NCBI GenBank assembly: GCA_034408745.1
Contig: JAWXCM010000059.1
Span: 1-56,867 of the forward strand
Direction of reading: 5' to 3'
DNA from: JAWXCM01 sp034408745
GTDB taxonomy: Bacteria > Acidobacteriota > Terriglobia > Bryobacterales > Bryobacteraceae
DNA length: 56,867 bases
Shown here: in pieces, positions 34,394 to 42,047 of the stretch
How positions within the stretch are numbered: position 1 is the first letter of the stretch
Layout: each line of letters starts with the position of its first letter
Notes under the pieces: generated by a model
What the model saw: only the letters and a program-made list of their open reading frames with translations
Databases searched by the model: none
What the model was told of the DNA's origin: nothing
Position numbers and translations under genes: made by a program

Positions 34394-36015
34394 GTCCTGC
34401 TCTCAGCGGGGGTGGTCTCAACCGCCGGGGCATGAACGGGCAACGTGATGGTGAATGTGGTTCCCTGCCCCAGCTTGCTGTGTACGGTAATCTCGCCGTG
34501 GTGCGCATCGATAATTCCATACAGCACCGCCAGTCCGAGGCCGACGCCTTTGCCTTCGGGCTTCGTCGTGAAGAACGGGTCGAAGATTTTAGGAAGACTC
34601 TCATCCGGAATCCCTTCTCCATTGTCGGAAACGTCAAGAACTACGCTCGCCCGGTCAGACGTAGTGCGAGTCCTGAACACCAGTTCTCCGCCGCCCTTGC
34701 CGTGCGTTGCTTCGGCACCGTTGAGCGCCAGGTTCACCAGCACCTGCTGAATCTGAGAAGGGTCGCAAAACACCGGCGGGAGATCGGCCGCAAGGTCTGC
34801 CGCCGCCGTAACATTGTTCAGCTTCAGCTTATGCGCCACCAGAGTCAGCGTGGTACTGATCAGCTTGTTGAGATCGGCATCCGTGCGCTGTGGCTTCGAC
34901 CTCCGGGAGAACGCGAGCAGGTCCGAAACGATGCGGCCAACCCGCCCCGTCTCGCTCGAGATCAGGGTGAGGTAGCGTCGAAACTCCGGAACGCGTCCAG
35001 GATCAATGCCGTCGCCTTTCATGATCCGCTGCATCAGCATCGACAGATTCAGGACGCCAGAGATGGGGTTGTTGATCTCATGCGCGACACTTGCGGCAAG
35101 TTGGCCGAGCGAAGCCAGACGGTCCGTCTGAAGCAGTTTCTGATGCGCATTACGAAGCTGCAGCGTCCGCTCCTGTACCTTGTCCTCCAGCCGCTGCGTA
35201 AGCTGGTTCAGCTCTTCCAGCGCCTGCTTCAGCCGCTGCCGCATCAACTCGAACGAATGCGCGAGTTCCTCCAGTTCCACGCTCTTCTGGCGCGTGTCGA
35301 TCGGCTTGTCGAGTTGCATCGCACTGACCGCGCGTGTCGCCTCTATCAGGCGACCGATCGGCCTGCTCAGGAACGCGCGGGTGAAGAACACGATGGTAAT
35401 CGCCATCAGCAGCACCTGCACCACCGTCGCGCTGACCACGCCCACCTGCATCTCAGCAAGCTGCCTGTCCACAGTGCCAAGCTTCAGCGTGACGTCCAGC
35501 ACGCCGAGCACCTTCTTGTCGGCCGGATGCGCATGGCACGACGCCTGGCTGCACGAAGGCTCATTGTGGATCGGCGTAACCATGGTGAGCACACGCTCCC
35601 CGGCAACGCTGCGAAACACACGGACCCGGTCGTTTACGTTGGGGTGCTCCGACGGCTGCGGCTGCGAATGGCAGACCGAACACGTGACGGAGCTCTTCTG
35701 CACCTGCGTTTCCGGATCATTCTGCAGGGTGGAGAAGACCAGCCGGCCGTCGCGATTGAACAATCGTATTCGGTCGATACCCTGCTTTAGCGCGATGGTG
35801 GCCATCACCTCGTTCGCCGCCTCGCGATTGTCCGCAAGCATGGCGTGCCAGGTAGCGCTTATTATGCCTTTCGATAATTGATCCGCCCCCAGGATCATGG
35901 CGTCGAGGAGCTGGCGTTCCTGCGATTTTAGACTGATTACACCGAAAACAACGGCGATCACTACCATGATGATCGTGAGGGAAAGGATCAGTTGCTGAGC
36001 CAGTCCTCGCGGCAC
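34390..36015 (-). CDS. Membrane histidine kinase with di-heme-motif periplasmic sensor
   Basis: 541 residues. Membrane helices at about 8-28 and 192-214 enclose a periplasmic sensor of roughly 160 residues. It contains CSVCH (C112, C115, H116) and a CX4CH motif CSQASCH (C155, C160, H161), so it probably binds two c-type hemes and reads redox state or a gas. HAMP, a coiled coil (about 255-300), HisKA with H312 (SVAHEINNP) and HATPase_c with DNGEGIP, FFTTKPEGKGVGLGL follow. It heads the operon with archaemetzincin and the NtrC-type regulator (4-bp overlaps). The sensor fits control of the multiheme electron-transfer operon next door. Heme binding is inferred from motifs only. Confidence 0.93.
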   Translation of the reverse strand: MPRGLAQQLILSLTIIMVVIAVVFGVISLKSQERQLLDAMILGADQLSKGIISATWHAMLADNREAANEVMATIALKQGIDRIRLFNRDGRLVFSTLQNDPETQVQKSSVTCSVCHSQPQPSEHPNVNDRVRVFRSVAGERVLTMVTPIHNEPSCSQASCHAHPADKKVLGVLDVTLKLGTVDRQLAEMQVGVVSATVVQVLLMAITIVFFTRAFLSRPIGRLIEATRAVSAMQLDKPIDTRQKSVELEELAHSFELMRQRLKQALEELNQLTQRLEDKVQERTLQLRNAHQKLLQTDRLASLGQLAASVAHEINNPISGVLNLSMLMQRIMKGDGIDPGRVPEFRRYLTLISSETGRVGRIVSDLLAFSRRSKPQRTDADLNKLISTTLTLVAHKLKLNNVTAAADLAADLPPVFCDPSQIQQVLVNLALNGAEATHGKGGGELVFRTRTTSDRASVVLDVSDNGEGIPDESLPKIFDPFFTTKPEGKGVGLGLAVLYGIIDAHHGEITVHSKLGQGTTFTITLPVHAPAVETTPAESRT

Positions 36016-36089
36016 CGGTATGTTCTTCTTTCGTCTCTATTATCTGACAATCCACAGCGTCCGTGGGAAGTGAGGTAGTGTGTAGCGTT

Positions 36090-37469
36090 ATGCACTGGTT
36101 TCTGGCTTTGACGATGGCGGTGTCGATGCAGGCCGCCGAAGACTTGCGAGTCGGCCGCGCTGCCGTGGTGATTACTCCCGAAGCGGGCGTCCCTCTGGCG
36201 GGCTACTATTCCACCCGGTTTGCGAATGGCGTTCATGACGACCTGCAGGCTAAAGCGATCGTGATTGCAACCGGCGACCGGCGCGTCGCTCTGGTTGCAT
36301 GCGATCTGATCGGACTCCCTCCCGCGGTTCTCGAAGAGGCCCGACGCATCGCAGCGGCAAAGTCCGGCATCCCGGAGGGGAACATCATGATCAGCGCGAC
36401 TCACACGCACACAGGTCCGCTAATGATGGGCGGTGGGGCTCGGGACGCGGCTTACGGAGGCACACTCCCTGCTGCGCAAAAGTACCTGAGCGAGTTGCCC
36501 TCAAAGATCGCGGAAAGCATTACTTCCGCGGTTCACGACCTCCAGCCCGCGAAGATGTCGGCAGGGCGCGGACAGGAAACCTCGATCAGCTTCAATCGCC
36601 GATTCTTCATGAAGGATGGCTCGGTGGGTTGGAACGCCGGCAAGCTAAATCCGAATATTGTCAGGCCGGCCGGGCCAGTAGATCCCGATGTATCTGTGCT
36701 GTATTTCGAGAATGCCTCGACAGGTGAGGCGCTCGCGACATATGTGAATTTCGCGCTGCATCTCGATACGGTGGGCGGGCAGGAGATATCGGCGGATTAT
36801 CCAGCCACGCTGTCGTCAATTTTGAGCAAGGTGAAAGGTCCACGCATGCTGACTGTGTTTACCAACGCGGCATGCGGAAACATCAACCATATCGACGTAT
36901 CGACCAAACGGCCGCAGAAGGGTAATGAAGAGGCGGCGCAGATCGGCACAGTGCTCGCCGGTGAGGTAATCAAAACCTACGCGCGCCTGGAGCCCGCCGC
37001 GCCGGTTACCGCGAACGTGCGTAGCCGGACCTTAGCGCTGCCTCCCGCTGCCATCCAGTCGGGCGACCAAGCGCGTGCACGCCAGATCGCCACGTCTCTG
37101 GAGTCAGGCGGTAAAGCCACGTTCCTCGATACAGTGTTCGCGTACAAGGTGCTCGACGTTGTCGACCGCAAGGGCAAAGCGTATGATGCCGAAGTGCAGG
37201 TGGTCGCACTCACGCGCGACATCGCAATCGTGGCGCTGCCTGGGGAAATCTTTACCGAACTGGGAATGGCGATTAAGAAATCGTCCCCGTTCCCCATGAC
37301 CATTGTCGTGGAACTGGCGCACGGCCCGACCACCTATTTCCCAAATGAGGCAGCTGTGCCACAGGGAAACTATGAGGTCGTGACGTCGCGAGTCGCGGCT
37401 GGCTCAGGGGAGAGACTGGTGGACGCGGCGCAGAAGCTGCTGGCAGAAGCCCACGCCGCTCAACGCTGA
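36090..37469 (+). CDS. Neutral/alkaline ceramidase-like secreted protein
   Basis: 459 residues with a signal peptide (MHWFLALTMAVSMQAAE); ATG 36090 chosen over 36063 for that reason. The N-terminal domain of the neutral non-lysosomal ceramidase family is recognised from RAAVVITPEAGVPLAGYYS, DDLQAKAIVI, VACDLIGLPP and the metal motif SATHTHTGP. HLDTVGGQEISADYP and NAACGNINH are further family stretches. The C-terminal immunoglobulin-like domain of full ceramidases is missing, as in many bacterial relatives of this length, so actual amide hydrolysis of ceramide is uncertain. It is divergent from the heme kinase with about 75 bp between. Confidence 0.88.
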   Translation: MHWFLALTMAVSMQAAEDLRVGRAAVVITPEAGVPLAGYYSTRFANGVHDDLQAKAIVIATGDRRVALVACDLIGLPPAVLEEARRIAAAKSGIPEGNIMISATHTHTGPLMMGGGARDAAYGGTLPAAQKYLSELPSKIAESITSAVHDLQPAKMSAGRGQETSISFNRRFFMKDGSVGWNAGKLNPNIVRPAGPVDPDVSVLYFENASTGEALATYVNFALHLDTVGGQEISADYPATLSSILSKVKGPRMLTVFTNAACGNINHIDVSTKRPQKGNEEAAQIGTVLAGEVIKTYARLEPAAPVTANVRSRTLALPPAAIQSGDQARARQIATSLESGGKATFLDTVFAYKVLDVVDRKGKAYDAEVQVVALTRDIAIVALPGEIFTELGMAIKKSSPFPMTIVVELAHGPTTYFPNEAAVPQGNYEVVTSRVAAGSGERLVDAAQKLLAEAHAAQR

Positions 37470-37606
37470 GGTTCCTGCTTCTCCAGAGTGCGGCGAACGC
37501 GCTCGGCCAACTCCGGATCGTCTTGTTCCACTTCCATCAGCACGGCTTCGCGCTCCGGGCGGCAAAGGCCGCGGCACAGTTCCAAAACGTCGCGTTCATT
37601 GGCCAT
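37460..37606 (-). CDS. Small hypothetical protein, 48 residues
   Basis: A short frame from ATG 37606 to TGA overlapping the ceramidase-like gene end by 10 bp. It is highly charged (starts MANERDVLELCRGLC, later EVEQDDPELAERVRRTLE) and its composition looks helical and protein-like. The ELAERVRRTLE pattern resembles the N terminus seen before serine/threonine kinase domains in Acidobacteriota, so it may be a remnant. No ribosome site is evident. It lies immediately after the amidohydrolase remnant. Confidence 0.35.
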   Translation of the reverse strand: MANERDVLELCRGLCRPEREAVLMEVEQDDPELAERVRRTLEKQEPQR

Positions 37607-37614
37607 ATTGAAGT

Positions 37615-37886
37615 TCAGTATACGAGGCGGTCGAGCGCAGCGCGGTCAAACAATACACCGTTGGCGACCACCGCCCGGACCGCGCATTGCGAGGGGCGCC
37701 GCGCGACGCGGTCACGTCCGTAATAACCCCGCCCTCGACAACGACGGTCTGGTTCGGACGCAGCGAGGCACTCTCGACGTCGACCACCGTAACGCCCGTA
37801 ATCGCGAGGCGGGTCTGAGCCAGCAATACCGCGCCCGTCACCAGCAAACAGAAAGCGTTAATGAACAATGTACGTAACCGTGACAT
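37615..37886 (-). pseudogene. Amidohydrolase remnant with internal deletion
   Basis: The N-terminal part from ATG 37886 is a normal exported amidohydrolase beginning: signal peptide (FINAFCLLVTGAVLLAQ) then LAITGVTVVDVESASLRPNQ and VVVEGGVITDV. About 60 residues in, the sequence switches frame to AVRAVVANGVLFDRAALDRL and stops at TGA 37615-37617. That is the usual C terminus of this family. The whole metal-dependent barrel of some 350 residues is missing. It is a dead gene made by deletion. Confidence 0.75.
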
Positions 37887-37939
37887 CTGCTTAGCCCTCG
37901 CCAACTTTACAGCTTTACATCATTTAACGAACCCAGGGG

Positions 37940-38776
37940 TTGGCGACGCCGTCTGTGGGCTTACGAATCAAACTGTGCAGCGTACCCTTTCTCGCCGCGG
38001 CCACAGCCTTCGGCCAGATCACCGGTAGTACCTTCGGCAGCGAGCACAACGTCGGACCGTGCTCGCTACGCCGTGGTCGGCAACATTGCGGTGAGCACAA
38101 GTCCCGTCGCCGCCGCGATGTCGATCGACAGTAACTGGCTGTAAGTTACCAACCCGCGAGGCCAGTACTTTCTGGTGAACGGCCAAATCCTGCGCCGCTC
38201 ACTGACACCGGTGGTGACCACGGCTGCCACGCGTCCCAACGGGGCGGTAGCCGCAATCCACGCGAACCAGCTGCTCCGATTCACACTACAGGTCCGCGCG
38301 AAGGCCCATTCCAACGTGACGGATACGCCGACGCTGGAAGTGCTTGATGCCACCACGGGTCAGTCGCGCGGTTCGGCCATCGTGCTGGAAGGACCGCTGT
38401 CGACGCAGATCGGGACCACCCGCGTCAACGTGGCTGCCCGCACTATGGCTGTGGACGCATCAGGCTCAACCCCTGGGTGCTTGCACCGGCCGCACCAGTT
38501 CAGAACCGCATGTCGTTGAACACCGACGGCATCGTTTACGCTGGTAATTACACAACCAGCATGGCTGCCGGAAACGTGGTCTCGCTGTTCTGACAGGACC
38601 TCGCGTCCAACGCGACCGCCTCAGCGTAACCCCTGCCAACCTTGCTGGGCGGATCCTGCGTCGCCATCGACAACACACCCGCGCCGCTGGTGAAGGCGGC
38701 ACCTGGCCAGATCAATCTTCAGTTGCCAACCACACTCGCGGCAGGTCGCCACACCATAATTGTCCGCTCGGCAGAA
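37940..38776 (+). pseudogene. Broken TIGR03437 (Solibacter C-terminal domain) protein
   Basis: Successive stretches match the exported beta-propeller/TIGR03437 proteins of Solibacter. In order these are GQITGSTFGSEHN, then GNIAVSTSP..AAAMSIDSNWL, VTNPRGQYFLVNG, RTMAVDASGST, GIVYAGNYTTSMAAGNVVSLF and GGSCVAIDNTPAPLV with APGQINLQLPTTLAAGRHT. They are interrupted by stops TAA 38142-38144, TGA 38591-38593 and TAA 38627-38629, and by at least one frame change near 38490. Several stops are single-base changes from the expected codons (for example GGA to TGA after SLF). Clearly non-functional. Confidence 0.8.
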
Positions 38777-39235
38777 CCGGTGCTCACTGCGCGATCCCAG
38801 GTAGCCGACAAAGTGGAGGGCCTGACCCTCGGCGCGGACGACTACGTAACCAAGCCGTTTGAACCCGAGGAACTGCTTGCCCGCGTCGAGGCCCTGCTGC
38901 GCCGCCTGAACCGCGACGCCGCCTGCACCTCCGTCCCCCGGTATCGGTTCGGCGAAGTGGACGCCGATTTTCAGGCCGGCGTTGTCATGCGAAATGGGTC
39001 GCGTGTCAGCCTCGCGAGCAAGGAAATGCAGCTGCTGCAGTACCTGGTCTCGAACAAGGGCCGGATCATCCCGCGCGATGAACTGCTGCAGAAAGTCTGG
39101 AACTACCAGCCGCTGGCGTCGTCCAGAACCGTCGACGTCCACATGGCGTGGCCGCGTCACAAGCTCGAGCCCACCACACAGTCGCCGCAGCACTTCCACA
39201 CAGTGCGGGGCGTGGGTTATCGATTTACAGAGTAG
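38777..39235 (+). pseudogene. Back half of an OmpR/PhoB-type response regulator fused in frame to the TIGR03437 remnant
   Basis: From about EPVLTARSQVADKVEGL the frame becomes the second half of a receiver domain (LGADDYVTKPFEPEELLARVEALLRR) and a complete winged-helix output domain (LASKEMQLLQYLVSNKGRII, then VDVHMAWPRHKLE, TVRGVGYRFTE). The phosphoacceptor aspartate and front half are absent. There is no start codon of its own: the open frame runs back through TIGR03437 sequence to a TTG at 38642. If translated the product would be a chimera of up to 197 residues with an intact DNA-binding domain. I treat it as a remnant. Confidence 0.72.
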
Positions 39236-39504
39236 AGCGAGGCTCGACCGATCTTCTGGCGCGTGGCAGGGCTGCGCTGCGGCGCAACCAAAGCACCGCC
39301 GGAGCTTCCTGGGACGGCAACAGCATTGGGTTTATACAGTCGAGGGAAATCGGTTATCTCAACCCGGACCGCAGCGTGACGGGCGTCGGTGCTTTCGGTG
39401 ACGGCATCACCGGCGGAGATGAGCAGGCGGCGACCGAAGTTTCCGTCGCGACTGGCTCTGTCTTACCGGTCTGCCGGACGATCTCTGTCGCTGGACCAAC
39501 TCCC
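39236..39504. other. Intergenic region with no recognised gene
   Basis: Frames here are short. One plus-strand frame reads GNSIGFIQSREIGYLNPDRS and GAFGDGITGGDEQAATEVS, which looks protein-like but matches nothing I know. It may be a further gene fragment of the decayed region. Confidence 0.4.
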
Positions 39505-40467
39505 TCACATCGACGCTCCCGTCTTGTCCGCGGGGTCGGCGGAACAGGCGCTGCGATATTCTCGCGGTGTTGTACCCACAATGCGCCGGAACAACACGCC
39601 GAAATAGCTTTGATCGCAAAATCCGACTTCCTGGGAAACAGCCGCGATGTTCCGGTCCGAACTTGCCAGGAGTTGTTGAGCGCGCGAGACCCGGAAACGA
39701 TTGAGATAAGAGATAAATGCCTGGCCCGTGACGGTACGGAAGTAGCGCATGAAATGAGATTTACTCATTGCCAAAATATGTGCCGCATCCTCTACGGTGA
39801 TATTTTCGGCGAAATGTCGATCGATGTAATCCAGAACCGGTTGTAGCCGCTCCAGATTCCGATTCTTCCGTCGCACCAGGCTGTTCGTGCTGGCATTCCC
39901 CGCGTAGTGCTGCATCAACAGCACGAGAATCATCTTCAGATACGTCTTCATCGCCAGTTGCGAATGAAGTGTCCTGTGCGACAACTCTTCGTGAATTCGG
40001 TGGATCAGATCCTGAACCTGCAGCGGTATACCGGTTTCGGCCGGAACTCCGTACGGAAAATCACCGCCCTGGATTTCAAACGGAATCAGGTACTCCGCTT
40101 CGTCCAGCGTACGATATTCACCCAGAATGATGCGCGGATGGAAATACAGAGCCACGGCTCGAATTGTCGGACTGAGATATTGCTTAATCCCGTGTGACAG
40201 ATTGCTGCCGACGATGAACAGGTCTCCGGTCTTTACCAGTACCTCACGCTCCTTCACGCGGTAAACCGCGCTTCCCGACTCCATGTACAGGATCTCCAGG
40301 TAATCGTGCTGTCTCGGCGTTACCGAGGCAGGCGCCTGGAGATGGAGGAACCGGACCTGCATCGGCCATGACGGATCGAACCGGCAGTGATGCACGCCTG
40401 TCGGGGATACCCGCGGCTCGATAACTCGGACGGCGTTCTCCCACCGTATCTGAGACGTCTGAAGCAT
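39505..40467 (-). CDS. AraC-family transcriptional regulator
   Basis: 320 residues. An N-terminal cupin-like sensing domain (HDYLEILYMESGSAVYRV, VKTGDLFIVGSNLSHG) is joined to two helix-turn-helix motifs of the AraC type near the C terminus (ITVEDAAHILAMSKSHFMRYF and IAAVSQEVGFCDQSYFGVLF). Such proteins usually sense a small sugar-like ligand. A near-perfect palindrome lies 3 bp upstream of its start codon (40471), suggesting autoregulation. The downstream partner by strand, and likely target, is the apiosidase-like gene and the divergent CRTAC1/TonB genes. Confidence 0.93.
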   Translation of the reverse strand: MLQTSQIRWENAVRVIEPRVSPTGVHHCRFDPSWPMQVRFLHLQAPASVTPRQHDYLEILYMESGSAVYRVKEREVLVKTGDLFIVGSNLSHGIKQYLSPTIRAVALYFHPRIILGEYRTLDEAEYLIPFEIQGGDFPYGVPAETGIPLQVQDLIHRIHEELSHRTLHSQLAMKTYLKMILVLLMQHYAGNASTNSLVRRKNRNLERLQPVLDYIDRHFAENITVEDAAHILAMSKSHFMRYFRTVTGQAFISYLNRFRVSRAQQLLASSDRNIAAVSQEVGFCDQSYFGVLFRRIVGTTPREYRSACSADPADKTGASM

Positions 40468-40470
40468 GTA

Positions 40471-40498
40471 AATACCACAGCCTGCGGGCTATGGTATT
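40471..40498. promoter_or_regulatory. Palindromic operator candidate before the AraC-family gene
   Basis: AATACCACAGC and GCTATGGTATT form 11-bp arms with one mismatch around a 6-nt centre. The site begins 3 bp upstream of the AraC-family start codon, so it could be an operator for self-control or form a hairpin in the 5' leader. Confidence 0.45.
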
Positions 40499-40556
40499 CT
40501 CATCACACCTCTATGTCAAGAACGCGCGCAATCTGGGCAAAACAGATATGATGAGT

Positions 40557-41963
40557 TCACCTGGTTCCCGGCGGTGGGTAGTTCCTGGCAGAGGAGTCGA
40601 GCACCAGAACCCAGTCCAGCATCTCTCCCGACTCCGGCGGCCGAAACTCTCGCGTTCCGCTGTTGGCGAACGTCCCGATTCTGGCCGCCTGACCATTGCG
40701 CGGGTTGTACCACCAGGCCACTACCTTTGGTCCTTTCACCTTGTCCATGCGGACCGAAAACTCCCGGCCGACCGGCGCATAGACCATCGCAAACGACCCA
40801 TCCGCATCCCGAGTTGCGACAAAACGATATCGTCCTGCGCCTGGCATCGACGAGGTGACCGTACCCGGAACGATCACCTCGTTGTCAGGTACCTGCGTGG
40901 CGAAGGGCCGCGACTCCATCAACCTTCGGCCATATTGCATCTGCCCGGCGCCTGGCTGATCCAGCGCCTGATCCCACGTCATCAGCGGGCGGTTGATCGG
41001 CTTCCTGGCAATCGAGTACATCTGCCACACCGAATGATGTCCATAGGTGTGGCCACACGCTCCGGAGAACAGGTCCCAGTACAGCGGACGGCGCACATCG
41101 GCTGCAATGCTGTGTCCCATTTCGTCCGGTCGAAACGAAACAGGATGGTCTTCATACACCGGCTCACTGTCCAGCACCGGCTTCACCGGCGTGCGCTGGT
41201 AGTCGACCAGAGTCTTGTCATAACGGCCCGTAAACTCCGCGGCGTGACCGTTCTGCCGCATGTTGAAGCTCAGCCACTCCTCGGCGTGGAACGCTTCGGC
41301 GGAACCCGAGCCGCCGTTCGGGTGATACGTGATCAGGTGAGTGCCGCCGTCCCCTTTGCGAATCCCGGAAGCCATGGCGCGCAGAATCGACCGGTGCGTA
41401 TCGTTCTCTACCGGCCGGTCTCCGCCCATGATCCAGATCACGCCCGCACTGCGGTATCGCTTGCCGATCCACTCGCCGTAAGCCTCTGCGTTCTGTTCGG
41501 TGAAGATCTCTTTTACCCTTCCGCGACCGTTCCATTTATCACCCCAGGTAGGCAGGAATCCCACATACATCCCCAGCGAGTTGGCTTTCTGAACGACGAA
41601 GTCTACGTGGTCCCAGTAGTCGTTGTTGGCGCCGTCCTTAACATCAGGCCGAACAGGGTCGTTCTCAACAAGCGGCCGAAAGCCGTAAGCATTGGGGTCG
41701 TTCAGTCCGTCGAGTTCCGCAAGGGCCACGGCCTGAATGACTGTGTAGCCTTTCCGCGCCCGATTCTCCAGATATCGCGTTGCCTCTTCTCGATTCAGCC
41801 GGTGAAACAGCTCCCAGGCGGTGTCGCCAAGGTAGAAGAAGGGCTTCCCGTCGGCCGTGACAAGATACCGGCCGTTTGGTGCCACCTTGAGTTCGCTCAG
41901 GGGTTTGGAGCCTTGACCGAACAGCGTCGTCGCCACGGCAAGAAGAATCACTGGTAAGCGCAT
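40557..41963 (-). CDS. Apiosidase-like glycoside hydrolase (DUF4038, GH140-like)
   Basis: 468 residues with a signal peptide (MRLPVILLAVATTLFGQG); ATG 41963 chosen over 41996. The DUF4038 TIM barrel is clear: LVTADGKPFFYLGDTAWEL, RARKGYTVIQAVALAE, YWDHVDFVVQKANSLGMYVGFLPTWGDKW and ITYHPNGG. A C-terminal 'collagenase collagen-binding-like' beta domain ends GEMLDWVLVLD. Characterised relatives (GH140) cleave apiose-containing chains of rhamnogalacturonan II, but many members are untested. It points away from the CRTAC1 gene with a shared 48-bp promoter region. Confidence 0.88.
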   Translation of the reverse strand: MRLPVILLAVATTLFGQGSKPLSELKVAPNGRYLVTADGKPFFYLGDTAWELFHRLNREEATRYLENRARKGYTVIQAVALAELDGLNDPNAYGFRPLVENDPVRPDVKDGANNDYWDHVDFVVQKANSLGMYVGFLPTWGDKWNGRGRVKEIFTEQNAEAYGEWIGKRYRSAGVIWIMGGDRPVENDTHRSILRAMASGIRKGDGGTHLITYHPNGGSGSAEAFHAEEWLSFNMRQNGHAAEFTGRYDKTLVDYQRTPVKPVLDSEPVYEDHPVSFRPDEMGHSIAADVRRPLYWDLFSGACGHTYGHHSVWQMYSIARKPINRPLMTWDQALDQPGAGQMQYGRRLMESRPFATQVPDNEVIVPGTVTSSMPGAGRYRFVATRDADGSFAMVYAPVGREFSVRMDKVKGPKVVAWWYNPRNGQAARIGTFANSGTREFRPPESGEMLDWVLVLDSSARNYPPPGTR

Positions 41964-42005
41964 GTGGATGTTTTTCCTGAGCCATCCTACAACCATCCAG
42001 CCCGG

Positions 42006-42047
42006 AAAACTATGAGACTACTGCTGCGAAATATGGCAAAACTATCA
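42006..42047. repeat. Two AAAACTAT(G/C)A elements at the DUF4038/CRTAC1 divergent region
   Basis: AAAACTATGA (42006-42015) and AAAACTATCA (42038-42047) are 32 bp apart, about three helical turns. The second is the exact reverse complement of the TGATAGTTTT elements before the TonB receptor gene. They are 43-84 bp upstream of the DUF4038 start. Candidate binding sites for the AraC-family protein. Confidence 0.4.

Noticed and set aside
34432..35790. Plus-strand open frame of 452 codons opposite the heme-motif kinase
   Set aside because: The translation is Arg/His-rich low-complexity sequence without recognisable domains, while the opposite strand encodes a complete kinase.
40491..41957. Plus-strand open frame of 488 codons opposite the apiosidase-like gene
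   Set aside because: No domain or signal seen; the minus-strand DUF4038 protein is complete with a signal peptide.
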